A stretch of DNA of 16,425 nt from Scybalousia_A sp964626385. Its GTDB lineage: Bacteria > Bacteroidota > Bacteroidia > Bacteroidales > P3. The notes under the pieces were generated by a model that saw only the letters and a list, made by a program, of their open reading frames with translations, ran no database searches and was not told the DNA's origin. The stretch covers positions 1 to 16,425 of the forward strand of contig CAZVEO010000055.1 in the NCBI GenBank assembly GCA_964626385.1, in the 5' to 3' direction. Below are positions 1 through 8,371 of the stretch, in pieces. The number at the start of each line of letters is the position of its first letter. Within the stretch, counting starts at the first letter, position 1. The translations under genes were made by a program, and so were the position numbers.

Positions 1-314
1 GTTTGGTCAGGTCAAAAAATGTTCGTAACTTTGTAAGAGAAAAAGATACCTACTACAAAATTCACCATTTTTACCCTTATAACTACTTGATAATCAACAA
101 TAATGAATCTTCGTTTCGATTTCTCGAAACGAAGATTCGTCGAAATAAAACGAAGATTCATTTTTGCAAAATCCCGATTTCTAAAAATTTTTCTTCAAAA
201 AAACCTTCGAAAACGCTGAAAATGAGAAAAAAAGCCTAATTTTGACCCTTCGAAAAAGGTTAACTTCTTGATAATCAATAGTAGTACCCTTATTTTTTGC
301 TTTTAAATGGGTAT
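1..314 (+). repeat. Left copy of a 314-bp interspersed repeat (inverted relative to 15979-16292)
   Basis: Aligned by eye with the reverse complement of 15979-16292, this copy matches end to end over 314 bp with no gap. I count about 29 substitutions outside one hairpin loop, so roughly 90% identity. Inside it is a hairpin with 14-bp perfect arms (105-118 and 125-138) and a 6-nt loop at 119-124 (ATTTCT). CGAAGATTC or its complement occurs three times (105-113, 130-138, 151-159), and TTGATAATCA twice (87-96, 268-277). The repeat may extend left beyond the window. An open reading frame of 78 codons crosses it, but most differences from the other copy change the amino acid, so I treat it as non-coding. 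The function is unknown; it could be a non-autonomous mobile element or a recombination or regulatory element. Confidence 0.9.
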
Positions 315-431
315 CAATTAAATTTCTTGAAAATTTATTTTTTTTGCAGTTTTAACCCTTATAAGATAGGCAATGCCAACTACTTTGATTGTGTTATGGA
401 AAAGGGGTAAAAATGGGTTGGTTTTTGTCTT

Positions 432-466
432 TATTATAAGACAGACAACGCTTGTGTCTTATAATA
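432..466. repeat. 12-bp perfect inverted repeat (hairpin) between repeat and tRNA terminator
   Basis: TATTATAAGACA at 432-443 pairs perfectly with TGTCTTATAATA at 455-466, leaving an 11-nt loop that contains AACGCTT. No run of T follows on either strand, so it is not an obvious intrinsic terminator. The rest of the gap 315-485 is AT-rich and shows only a small GGCAATGCC palindrome (369-377). I see no gene here. Confidence 0.55.
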
Positions 467-485
467 TTTCATCAAAAAAAGTAAA

Positions 486-523
486 ACAAAAAAAAGGTAA
501 CCGAAAACTTTCAGTTACCTTTT
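486..523 (-). terminator. Intrinsic terminator of tRNA-Leu
   Basis: AAAAGGTAAC (492-501) pairs with GTTACCTTTT (514-523), giving a 10-bp stem. On the minus strand the stem is followed by a long T run, the complement of the A run around 485-495. It begins two bases after the 3' end of the tRNA, so it ends the minus-strand tRNA transcript. Confidence 0.8.
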
Positions 524-524
524 G

Positions 525-608
525 TACATCTGAAGGGACTTGAACCCTTAAGCCCTTGCGGACACCAGATTTTGAGTCTAGCGCGTCTACCAATTCCGCC
601 ACAGATGC
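525..608 (-). tRNA. tRNA-Leu (anticodon CAA)
   Basis: The minus strand folds as a class II tRNA of 84 nt. The acceptor GCATCTG pairs with CAGATGT (one G-U pair), and the discriminator base is A. The D-arm carries the typical TGGCGGAATTGGTAGACGC sequence of tRNA-Leu. The anticodon stem CTAGA/TCTGG encloses the loop CTCAAAA, giving anticodon CAA, which reads UUG. There is a long variable arm, and the T-arm has AAGGG and CCCTT around TTCAAGT. No CCA is encoded, so it must be added after transcription. The gene has its own promoter and terminator and is a single-gene transcript. Confidence 0.96.
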
Positions 609-626
609 TCCTCTGATTTCAGAATG

Positions 627-658
627 CAAAATTATAAACTTTTTGTAAACCCACCAAA
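627..658 (-). promoter_or_regulatory. Bacteroidota-type promoter of tRNA-Leu
   Basis: On the minus strand TTTG (658-655) is followed after 20 nt by TAATTTTG (634-627). This matches the TTTG / TAnnTTTG consensus of the Bacteroidota housekeeping sigma factor with normal spacing, and it lies 19 nt before the 5' end of the tRNA. Confidence 0.75.
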
Positions 659-717
659 TATTTTTTCATTTTTTTTTACTTTTTTTTATTTTCTTTCATA
701 GTTTTAAATAGTTTGTG

Positions 718-725
718 TAACTTTG
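718..725 (+). promoter_or_regulatory. -7 element of the prs promoter
   Basis: TAACTTTG fits TAnnTTTG and lies 45 nt before the chosen ATG of prs. No clear TTTG is present about 20 nt upstream, where the sequence is T-rich. A TTG codon inside this element (723) would open a longer frame, but it would fall in the promoter, so it is not used as the start. Confidence 0.6.
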
Positions 726-770
726 CATTCTCTAATTTTTATAACTTTTAAGGATGAAATAATTTCAATA

Positions 771-1754
771 ATGGAACAGAAAGACACAACAGTATTGTTT
801 TCTTGTAGAGCAAGTAGGTATTTGGCTGAAGAAATAGCAAGAATATACGAAAAACCCCTTAGCAAAAGTATATGTTTGCAATATGCAGATGGAGAGTTTC
901 AGCCTGCTTTGGAAGAAGGTGTAAGGGGAAAGGACGTGTTTATTATACAATCAACCTTTGCTCCTTCGGATAATATTATGGAACTTTTGATGATGGTTGA
1001 CGCAGCCAAAAGAGCTTCTGCTAAGAGTATAATAGCCGTTATTCCTTATTTTGGTTTTGCTCGTCAAGATAGAAAAGACAAACCAAGAGTTCCCATAGCC
1101 GCTAAACTTATGGCTGATATTTTGCAAGTAGCAGGAGTAAATCGTATAATAACCATAGATTTGCACGCCGACCAAATACAAGGATTTTTTGATATTCCTG
1201 TAGACCATTTGGTTGCCTCTTCTATATTTATTCCTTATCTTAGAGGATTATATTCCAATGTTGACAATGTTTTATTTGCTTCTCCTGATTCTGGCGGAGT
1301 AAAGCGTGCCAACGAATATGCTAAAAACCTTGGTACTGGCTTTGTAATGTGTTACAAACATAGAGAAAAACCTAACGCCGTTGCTTCTATGCAATTGATA
1401 GGAGATGTAAAAGGAAAGGATGTTATCTTAGTAGATGATATAGTAGATACGGGGAATACTCTTTGCAAGGCTGCCAATCTTATAAAGGAAGAAGGAGCAA
1501 ACAGTGTTAGAGCCATGATAACTCACCCTGTATTGAGTGGGGAGGCTATAGAGAAAATAGAATCTTCTTCAATAGAGGAACTCTTAATAACCGATACCAT
1601 ACCATTGAAACGTGAGAGCAATAAAATAAAAGTTCTTTCAGTAGCACCTTTATTCGCAGAAGCCATACGTAGGGTAGAGTGTTGTGAAAGTATTGCTAAT
1701 CTTTTTGAGTTAAGTGTTAAGCATGTAGGATTGCAAACGAAATTTAGTTTTTAA
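771..1754 (+). CDS. prs: Ribose-phosphate pyrophosphokinase (PRPP synthase)
   Basis: Makes 5-phosphoribosyl 1-pyrophosphate from ribose 5-phosphate and ATP in the cytosol, the precursor for purine, pyrimidine, NAD, histidine and tryptophan synthesis. The translation (327 residues) shows the family landmarks: FARQDRK with R98 near the ATP site, the divalent-cation motif DLHADQIQGFFD with H132, and the PRPP-binding loop VDDIVDTGNT from about residue 221. Two Prs-type phosphoribosyltransferase folds span the protein. The usual length is about 310-320, and the extra residues are at the C terminus. ATG 771 is chosen because the protein then begins just before the conserved LFSCRAS segment and the upstream in-frame TTG lies in the promoter. 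It is transcribed alone, with a promoter at 718 and a terminator at 1778. Confidence 0.96.
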   Translation: MEQKDTTVLFSCRASRYLAEEIARIYEKPLSKSICLQYADGEFQPALEEGVRGKDVFIIQSTFAPSDNIMELLMMVDAAKRASAKSIIAVIPYFGFARQDRKDKPRVPIAAKLMADILQVAGVNRIITIDLHADQIQGFFDIPVDHLVASSIFIPYLRGLYSNVDNVLFASPDSGGVKRANEYAKNLGTGFVMCYKHREKPNAVASMQLIGDVKGKDVILVDDIVDTGNTLCKAANLIKEEGANSVRAMITHPVLSGEAIEKIESSSIEELLITDTIPLKRESNKIKVLSVAPLFAEAIRRVECCESIANLFELSVKHVGLQTKFSF

Positions 1755-1777
1755 TTTTTTCATTATATGTTTATATG

Positions 1778-1816
1778 AAATAGCGTCTTTTCTTTGAGAA
1801 GAGATGCTATTTTTTT
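1778..1816 (+). terminator. Intrinsic terminator of prs
   Basis: A 15-bp stem pairs 1778-1792 with 1798-1812, including two G-U pairs, with a 5-nt loop. A run of T from 1811 to 1816 follows. It lies 23 nt after the prs stop codon. Confidence 0.8.
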
Positions 1817-1851
1817 GTGCATAAATACATAGTTAAGTGAAAGTTTTTTTA

Positions 1852-1859
1852 TACCTTTG
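1852..1859 (+). promoter_or_regulatory. -7 element for the transporter-acyltransferase unit
   Basis: TACCTTTG fits TAnnTTTG and is followed by GC, 31 nt before the transporter ATG. It sits directly after the prs terminator. No convincing upstream TTTG is seen. Confidence 0.55.
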
Positions 1860-1890
1860 CTTTTTATAAAAATATAAGAATGTTACAACA

Positions 1891-3267
1891 ATGAGCGATA
1901 TACAAAGAAGCAAATCATTAGTACCGATGATAAGTGTTACGGTCTTGTTTTTTATGTGGGGATTTATCACTTCGTTAAATGATGTTTTAATACCTTATCT
2001 CAAGGGAGTTTATTCTCTTACTCATTTTCAGGCAAATATAGTTCAATTTGCTTTTTTTGGAGCCTATTTTGTTGGTTCTTTTGTTTTCTATCTTTTTGCC
2101 CGCAAAGGCAAAGACCCTATTACAAAATTGGGTTATAAAAACACCTTGTTGATAGGTTTGATAGTGGCAGCGGTGGCTTGTTTTTTATTTGCTATGACTG
2201 CCAAAAACAATCTTTCTTTTACAACTTTTTTGCTTACTCTTTTTCTTTTGGGTATAGGGCTTACCTTTTTGCAAATAGCTGCAAATCCCTTTGTTTCAAT
2301 ACTTGGAGATAGAAGGACAGCCTCTTCAAGATTAAACTTAACGCAGGCATTTAATTCTTTGGGAACAACCTTAGGACCTGCTTTGGGAGGGTATATTGTT
2401 TTTGACTATTTTTCTCATAATACAACGGGGACCAATGCTGTTTTTATGCCATATTTGTTTTTGGCTTGTTTGCTGTTGGCAGTAGCCGTTTTCTTATACC
2501 TTACCAAAATTCCTAATAGTGAAGAAAAAGAAATTCAACATACAAAGGCGGAAAGTATATTCCGCAAGCCTTATGTTGTTTTGGGAGCTTTGGGAATTTT
2601 CTTTTATGTGGGTGCTGAGGTTAGTATAGGTAGCAACTTTGTTTCCTATATGAAAGAAACTTTGCAAAAGCCCGAAAATCTTGCTTCTGCTTTCCTTAGT
2701 TATTATTGGGGTGGTGCCATGATAGGTAGATTTTTGGGAGCAGTGTCGCTTTCTAACAACAAAACCTCGAAAAAACTAATCTATATGATACTTCTTGCTG
2801 TCTCTTGTTTTGCTATTATATTCTTTGTCAATTACTTTTTGCATGGACTGATATTCCATCAAGTTTGGTTTTTCATTGTCTTTATCGTGCTTAATTTTGT
2901 TTTCTTTTATCTTGGCAAAGGCAAACCATCACTTACACTTGGTATTTTTGCAATGGTAAATTTGGGATTAATAATTTCCTCATTTATAGCCGTGCCTCAG
3001 GTTGCTATATGGTGTATCTTGGCAATAGGTTTGTTTAATTCCATTATGTGGGGCAATGTTTTTACTTTGGCAATAGACGGATTGGGAAAACAGACGGCAA
3101 GTGCATCTTCTATTCTTATTATGATGATAGTTGGTGGTGCTTTATTACCTCCTTTGCAAGGGCTTTTGGCAGACAACATCGGTACAAAGTACTCTTTTAT
3201 TATTCCAATGATTTCTTATTGTTACCTTTGTTTTTATGGACTTAAAGGATATAAGATAGGTAAGTAA
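1891..3267 (+). CDS. gluP: MFS sugar transporter, GluP/FucP family (glucose/galactose or fucose symporter type)
   Basis: A cytoplasmic-membrane protein of 458 residues, expected to import a monosaccharide with protons. It is hydrophobic throughout, with about 12 membrane segments. Landmarks of the GluP/FucP branch are FFMWGFITSLND at about residue 20 in the first helix, LQIAANPF near residue 130, TQAFNSLGTTLGP from about residue 151, and NSIMWGNVFTLAI near residue 383. The QAFNSLGTT form is closer to GluP glucose/galactose transporters than to FucP, but substrate cannot be settled from sequence. ATG 1891 gives a normal N terminus and lies 31 nt after a TAnnTTTG element. The stop is 27 nt before the next ATG, so the two genes are probably co-transcribed. 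Confidence 0.88.
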   Translation: MSDIQRSKSLVPMISVTVLFFMWGFITSLNDVLIPYLKGVYSLTHFQANIVQFAFFGAYFVGSFVFYLFARKGKDPITKLGYKNTLLIGLIVAAVACFLFAMTAKNNLSFTTFLLTLFLLGIGLTFLQIAANPFVSILGDRRTASSRLNLTQAFNSLGTTLGPALGGYIVFDYFSHNTTGTNAVFMPYLFLACLLLAVAVFLYLTKIPNSEEKEIQHTKAESIFRKPYVVLGALGIFFYVGAEVSIGSNFVSYMKETLQKPENLASAFLSYYWGGAMIGRFLGAVSLSNNKTSKKLIYMILLAVSCFAIIFFVNYFLHGLIFHQVWFFIVFIVLNFVFFYLGKGKPSLTLGIFAMVNLGLIISSFIAVPQVAIWCILAIGLFNSIMWGNVFTLAIDGLGKQTASASSILIMMIVGGALLPPLQGLLADNIGTKYSFIIPMISYCYLCFYGLKGYKIGK

Positions 3268-3294
3268 TTTTTTCTCGTGAGTAGTAGAAAAAAT

Positions 3295-4317
3295 ATGAAT
3301 GATAAAATATTTTCCTCTGCTTGCAATTTTTTGAGACTGCCTTTAATGTTATTGGTAGTTTGCATACATGTAAAATACAATGTACTGATAACTTTGCCAA
3401 AAACAGATTTGTCTTATTCTGTTGTGTTTTTCTTTACCCAGATAATTTCTCGTATTGCTGTACCTTCTTTCTTTGTTATTTCGGGCTATTATTTCTTTTT
3501 TGATACTGCTAAACAAAATAGTTTTTCTTTGCAAGATTATAAAACAAAACTTTTCAAACGCATATTTTCTATTCTTATACCTTATTTGATTTGGAATTTG
3601 CTTTATTGCTTATTCAAAAGTATTTTTTTTGAACAAAATTTCTTTTTACTTTTGAGTAAAATTTTTGCTTACCCTATGCCCGTGGCTTTTCAATTTTGGT
3701 ATATAAGAGACTTGATGATCATGTGTTTGATATCTCCTTTGTTGTATTGGTTAATAAAAAAAATAAGATTGATTTTTATGTTAATATTGTTGCTTATTTG
3801 GTTCTTAAATTTGAAAATAGTTATAGATACACCTTTATTATTCTTTTCTCTCGGAGCATATTTTGCAATAGAAAGAAAGGATGTTGTTTCTTTGTTAGAA
3901 AAAATCAAGCCCTATATTTTTATCTTTGTTTTGTTGTTTGGAATTATGGACTTTATCTTTAATATTTCTCCTACTAATATTTTTCACAAAGCAGAGAATA
4001 TTTATTTAATTCACTGTCTGTTTATACTTAGCGGACTTGTAGGAGCGTTTTGTTTTGCTGTTTCTTTTGTAAAAAATAAGCAAGCAAACAAATATTCAAA
4101 TTCTTCCTTTGTCTTTTTGCTCTTTGCTATTCATCCATTGACAACGCTTTATCTTTTTACTCCTTTACTTATTAGTATCTTTGGTAATAAAATACCTTTG
4201 TTGGTAGCCTATTTTGTTCCTATAATTCTTTCTATAATAGTGGCTTATTTTGTGTATTTGTTTATGAATAAATATTTAAAAAAAAAGTTATCCATTCTTG
4301 TGGGTAGAAGAAAATAG
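3295..4317 (+). CDS. Acyltransferase family 3 membrane protein (OafA/YrhL type)
   Basis: A 340-residue multi-pass membrane protein with about ten hydrophobic segments. The N terminus has the family signature LRLPLMLLVVCIHVKY, with R14 in the first segment and H25 at its end, and WYIRDLMIM lies in the middle, as in Acyl_transf_3 proteins. Members transfer acetyl or succinyl groups from the cytoplasm to sugars of polysaccharides, lipids or antibiotics on the outer face. ATG 3295 is preferred over the in-frame GTG at 3277 because it places the signature helix at the usual distance. The pairing with a sugar transporter suggests carbohydrate modification, but that is inference. No clear terminator follows. 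Confidence 0.82.
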   Translation: MNDKIFSSACNFLRLPLMLLVVCIHVKYNVLITLPKTDLSYSVVFFFTQIISRIAVPSFFVISGYYFFFDTAKQNSFSLQDYKTKLFKRIFSILIPYLIWNLLYCLFKSIFFEQNFFLLLSKIFAYPMPVAFQFWYIRDLMIMCLISPLLYWLIKKIRLIFMLILLLIWFLNLKIVIDTPLLFFSLGAYFAIERKDVVSLLEKIKPYIFIFVLLFGIMDFIFNISPTNIFHKAENIYLIHCLFILSGLVGAFCFAVSFVKNKQANKYSNSSFVFLLFAIHPLTTLYLFTPLLISIFGNKIPLLVAYFVPIILSIIVAYFVYLFMNKYLKKKLSILVGRRK

Positions 4318-4579
4318 GTCGTTATGTTGAATATGTAAATGGTGTAACGCTATTAAAAGTTTAATTATAATAAGCGATAAAATAGTGAAACGGAAAGATT
4401 ATTTGGATAAAGTTTTTTTTGAAGTTCTGATAATATGAAGCAACTCCCAAAATAGAGTGCACATTTAATAACAACAACTTTTTTCCCCCCCCTATTTTTA
4501 TATATTTTTTCATCAATTCTTTACACCGAGTTAGCGTAAAAACATGTTTATTTAACCTTAAATAACTTTACAGAACAAA
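4318..4579. other. Gene-free gap between convergent genes
   Basis: About 260 bp with no open frame of substance, lying between the ends of two convergent genes. It is AT-rich apart from one run of eight C at 4485-4492 preceded by six T. I see no terminator stem for the acyltransferase gene. Confidence 0.6.
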
Positions 4580-4619
4580 TATAAAAAACTGCCCATAATT
4601 TTTTATGTTATGAGCAGTT
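4580..4619 (-). terminator. Intrinsic terminator of the PFOR gene
   Basis: AACTGCCCATAA (4587-4598) pairs with TTATGAGCAGTT (4608-4619), 12 bp with one C-A mismatch. On the minus strand the stem is followed by six T. It starts 28 nt after the PFOR stop codon. Confidence 0.8.
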
Positions 4620-4646
4620 AATTAATTATAAATCATTAAAGGTTTT

Positions 4647-7600
4647 TTATTCTCCCCAATTCATTGCAGCCATACGCTTATATGAATTGTATCTCCAAAG
4701 AGCATTTGCTTGAGAGGCTTGGAATAATTCCTCTGCTTCTTGAGGAAAGGCTTTCTTCAATGAATTGTAACGAACCTCGCCATCAATAAACGCTTGGAAC
4801 TTGCTCCAATCTGGCTCATTGCTGTCCAAAGTAAATGGATTCTTACCCTCATTAGACAAAGTAGGATTGTATCTCCACAAATGCCAATAACCACACTCAA
4901 CTGCTTTCTTTTGCTCGGCTTGAGTTTTGCCCATACCTGCCTTTATACCATGGTTGATACAAGGAGCGTAGGCAATGATTAAAGAAGGTCCATCATAAGC
5001 CTCTGCTTCACGCAAAGCCTTGATATATTGAGCAGGGTTGGCTCCTATGGCAACTTGTGCTACATAAACATAGCCGTAAGTTGTTGCTATCATACCAAGG
5101 TCTTTTTTCTTAACTCTCTTACCAGATGCAGCAAATTTTGCTATTGCTCCTACAGGAGTAGCCTTTGAGGCTTGACCGCCAGTGTTGGAATAAACCTCTG
5201 TATCAACAACAAGAATATTAACATTTTCTCCACTTGCTATTACATGGTCTAAACCACCGTAACCTATATCATAAGCAGCTCCGTCTCCGGCTATTATCCA
5301 TTGAGATTTCTTAATGATAAACTGACGATTTTCATATAAACGTTTGCAAATATCACAACCACATTTTTCCAACATAGGAACAAGTTCATTATAAACTTCT
5401 TCTGTTGCTTTAGCGTCTTCGCGATTGTCTATCCATTTTTGGAATAAAGTTTTCTCTTCTGTAGAACACTCGCTACACTCCAAACCTTTACGCATAAGAT
5501 TTTCAACTCTATCTCTCATTTTGCGAGTAGCCGTTGCCATACCAAGACCAAATTCTGCAAAATCCTCAAACAAAGAGTTTGCCCAAGCAGGACCTCTACC
5601 ATTAGCATCGGTTGTGTAAGGCATAGAAGGACAAGAAGCAGAATAAATAGAAGAACAACCTGTAGCATTAGCAACCATCATTCTACTACCAAACAATTGA
5701 GAAATAAGTTTAACGTATGGAGTCTCTCCACAACCAGCACAAGCACCGGAGAATTCAAACAAAGGTTGTGCAAATTGAGAATTCTTTATATTCTTGGTAA
5801 TATCGGTTAGATTAGCTTTGTTGCTTATCTTTTCTTCCATTACATTCCAACGCTCTATATCTACGCTGTCCTCTCTCATAGGTTTCATTTCCAAAGCCTT
5901 TGTCTTAGCAGGACAAACATCTACGCAATTGCCACAACCAGTACAATCCAAAGGAGAAACTTGCATACGGAATTTTAATCCTACAAACTCCTTACCCATA
6001 GCTTTAATTGTTTCTGTGGCAGAAGGAAGTATTGTTTCTTCTTGCTCGTTAATTAGGAAAGGACGAATAGCAGCATGAGGACAAACCAAAGCACATTGAT
6101 TACATTGAATACAATTTTGAGCAACCCATTCAGGTACATGGGAGGCTATACCTCTTTTTTCGTATTTTGATGTACCATTAGGGAAAGTGCCGTCTTCTCT
6201 TCCCACAAAAGCACTTACTGGCAAAGAATCGCCCTCTTGTGCATTGATTACATCAACAACATTTTTTATAAAACCAGGGTGATTGTTGGTTTTAACATCT
6301 GCATTAGCGTCTAAATTAGCCCAATATTTGTCAACCTCAACCTTTGTTACATCTGCTCCTCTATCAACAGCAGCATAATTCATATTGACAATATTCTCTC
6401 CCTTTTTGCCGTATGATTTAACAATGGCTTCTTTCATCTTTTGCACAGCCAAATCATAAGGAATAACACCAGAAATCTTAAAGAAAGCACTTTGTAAAAT
6501 GGTATTTGTACGATTGCCAAGTCCTATTTCGTCTGCTATCTTTGTGGCGTTGATAATATAGAAATTAACTTCTTGTTCTGCTAATATCTTTTTTATCTTG
6601 TTTGGTAAATGCTTAACAGTTTCTGGAGCATCATACATGGAGTTTAAAAGGAAGGTTCCATTTTTCTTTATCCCTTTAAGTACCTCGTATTGACGCAAAT
6701 AAGAAAATACGTGGCAAGCAACAAAATCTGGTGTTGTTACTAAGTAAGGAGAACGAATAACATTGTCTCCAAAACGAAGGTGTGAGCAAGTAAAACCACC
6801 AGACTTCTTACTGTCATATGAAAAATAAGCCTGACAATATTTATTTGTATTATTACCTATAATTTTTATAGAGTTTTTGTTTGCACCAACAGTACCATCT
6901 GCTCCCAAACCATAGAATTTTGCCTCAAAAGTTCCTGCCAAAGCCATAGAAACCTCTTCTCCTACTGATAGAGAAAGATTTGTAACGTCATCTACTATAC
7001 CAACGGTAAATTGATTTCTTGGTCTTTCAGATACAAGATTTTCATAAATAGCCAAAATTTGTGCAGGAGTAGTGTCCTTAGAACTTAGTCCATAACGACC
7101 ACCTATAATCAAAGGTTGTTCTTTGCAATCGCATTGATTTTTTACAACCTCAGTAACATCCAAATACAAAGGTTCACCTGTTGCACCACATTCTTTTGTA
7201 CGGTCAAGCACACAGATTCTCTTCACACTCTTTGGCAAAACATTAAGTAAGTATTTTGGAGAGAAAGGACGATAAAGATGTACTGTTACAAGTCCAAGTT
7301 TTTTGCCTTTTGTAGCAAGATAATCTATAGTTTCTTTTATGGTATCACAAACAGAACCCATTGCTATTATTATGTTTTCAGCATCCTCTGCTCCATAATA
7401 TTCAAAAGGTTTGTGAGTACGTCCTGTTATTTTGCCTATTTCCTGCATATAGTAATTAACTATATCAGGTATAGCCTCATAATAAGGATTTATTGCTTCT
7501 CTTGCTTGGAAGAAAACATCTGGGTTTTGTGCTGTTCCTCTTGTTACAGGGTGGTCAGGGTTAAGGGCGTTGTCTTTGTATTTTTTTATAGCCTCCCAAT

Positions 7601-8192
7601 CAACCAAAGGCATCATCTCTTCATTTGATAAAGCCTCTATTTTTTGTATTTCGTGAGAGGTACGGAAACCATCAAAAAAGTGCATAAAAGGTATTCTTCC
7701 TTTTATAGCAGCAAGATGAGCCACACCTGCCAAATCCATTGCCTCCTGTACAGAAGCAGAAGAAAGCATAGCAAAGCCTGTTTGTCTACAAGCATAAACA
7801 TCGCTATGATCTCCAAAAATGCTTAACGCATGAGAGGCTATTGTTCTTGCCGTAACGTGAAAAACACCCGGCAACATTTCACCTGCTATCTTATACATAT
7901 TAGGTATCATAAGCAACAAACCCTGAGAAGCAGTAAAAGTACTTGTCAAAGCACCTGCTTGCAAAGAACCATGAACCGCACCTGCAGCACCTGCCTCAGA
8001 TTGCATTTCTACCAATTTAACAGTTTCATCAAACAAATTTTTTCTTCCATTTGCAGCCCACTCATCAACATGTTCTGCCATAGGAGAAGAAGGAGTGATA
8101 GGATAAATAGCCGCACATTCACTAAACATATAGGCCACATGTGCTGCTGCCTCATTTCCATCACAAGTTAAGAATTTTCTTTCTTTAGCCAT
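4647..8192 (-). CDS. nifJ: Pyruvate:ferredoxin (flavodoxin) oxidoreductase, single-chain
   Basis: Oxidises pyruvate with CoA to acetyl-CoA and CO2, reducing ferredoxin or flavodoxin; a cytosolic, oxygen-sensitive homodimer central to anaerobic fermentation. At 1181 residues it is full length for the fused form. In order: the pyruvate-binding domain (YPITPSSPMAEHVDEW, residues 30-45), the transketolase C-like domain, the gamma-type domain, a two-cluster ferredoxin domain (C694, C697, C700, C704 and C750, C753, C756, C760), and the thiamine diphosphate domain with GDGAAYDIGYGG near residue 967. C818, C821, C846 and C1078 match the four ligands of the third [4Fe-4S] cluster, so all three clusters look intact. 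It is monocistronic, with its own promoter and terminator, and divergent from ribE. Confidence 0.97.
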   Translation of the reverse strand: MAKERKFLTCDGNEAAAHVAYMFSECAAIYPITPSSPMAEHVDEWAANGRKNLFDETVKLVEMQSEAGAAGAVHGSLQAGALTSTFTASQGLLLMIPNMYKIAGEMLPGVFHVTARTIASHALSIFGDHSDVYACRQTGFAMLSSASVQEAMDLAGVAHLAAIKGRIPFMHFFDGFRTSHEIQKIEALSNEEMMPLVDWEAIKKYKDNALNPDHPVTRGTAQNPDVFFQAREAINPYYEAIPDIVNYYMQEIGKITGRTHKPFEYYGAEDAENIIIAMGSVCDTIKETIDYLATKGKKLGLVTVHLYRPFSPKYLLNVLPKSVKRICVLDRTKECGATGEPLYLDVTEVVKNQCDCKEQPLIIGGRYGLSSKDTTPAQILAIYENLVSERPRNQFTVGIVDDVTNLSLSVGEEVSMALAGTFEAKFYGLGADGTVGANKNSIKIIGNNTNKYCQAYFSYDSKKSGGFTCSHLRFGDNVIRSPYLVTTPDFVACHVFSYLRQYEVLKGIKKNGTFLLNSMYDAPETVKHLPNKIKKILAEQEVNFYIINATKIADEIGLGNRTNTILQSAFFKISGVIPYDLAVQKMKEAIVKSYGKKGENIVNMNYAAVDRGADVTKVEVDKYWANLDANADVKTNNHPGFIKNVVDVINAQEGDSLPVSAFVGREDGTFPNGTSKYEKRGIASHVPEWVAQNCIQCNQCALVCPHAAIRPFLINEQEETILPSATETIKAMGKEFVGLKFRMQVSPLDCTGCGNCVDVCPAKTKALEMKPMREDSVDIERWNVMEEKISNKANLTDITKNIKNSQFAQPLFEFSGACAGCGETPYVKLISQLFGSRMMVANATGCSSIYSASCPSMPYTTDANGRGPAWANSLFEDFAEFGLGMATATRKMRDRVENLMRKGLECSECSTEEKTLFQKWIDNREDAKATEEVYNELVPMLEKCGCDICKRLYENRQFIIKKSQWIIAGDGAAYDIGYGGLDHVIASGENVNILVVDTEVYSNTGGQASKATPVGAIAKFAASGKRVKKKDLGMIATTYGYVYVAQVAIGANPAQYIKALREAEAYDGPSLIIAYAPCINHGIKAGMGKTQAEQKKAVECGYWHLWRYNPTLSNEGKNPFTLDSNEPDWSKFQAFIDGEVRYNSLKKAFPQEAEELFQASQANALWRYNSYKRMAAMNWGE

Positions 8193-8286
8193 TGTGTTAT
8201 TATAATTGTTTTAAAAAAATATTGCTATATTTTGTACTAAATATTTCTTTATCTATTTGCTGATTTTAACTCTGCTTTTCAATTTA

Positions 8287-8316
8287 CAAAAGTAGTAATA
8301 AAATAGTAAATAACAA
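8287..8316 (-). promoter_or_regulatory. Promoter of the PFOR gene
   Basis: On the minus strand TTG (8316-8314), 19 nt and TACTTTTG (8294-8287) match the Bacteroidota consensus. The 5' untranslated region would be about 85-90 nt and AT-rich. No riboswitch-like fold is evident. Confidence 0.6.
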
Positions 8317-8371
8317 TTTTTTTTATTGATTACTTGCAATTTTCCTTTTCTATGAAAGAGTGTATGTTGTT

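Noticed and set aside
3..239. A 78-codon open frame in the left repeat, matching the 84-codon frame on the minus strand at 16048-16302
   Set aside because: The two translations look alike only because the DNA is repeated. Most nucleotide differences fall at first and second codon positions and change the residue, there is no promoter or plausible start context, and a palindrome occupies the middle of the frame. This argues against coding.
723..770. N-terminal extension of prs from TTG 723
   Set aside because: The start would lie within the TAACTTTG promoter element, and the added 16 residues do not resemble the family N terminus; ATG 771 fits.
7278..7628. Long plus-strand frames opposite the PFOR gene (for example 116 codons at 7278-7628, 113 codons at 7830-8171)
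   Set aside because: They lie antisense to a full-length conserved enzyme and encode no recognisable protein; they are shadows of the real frame.
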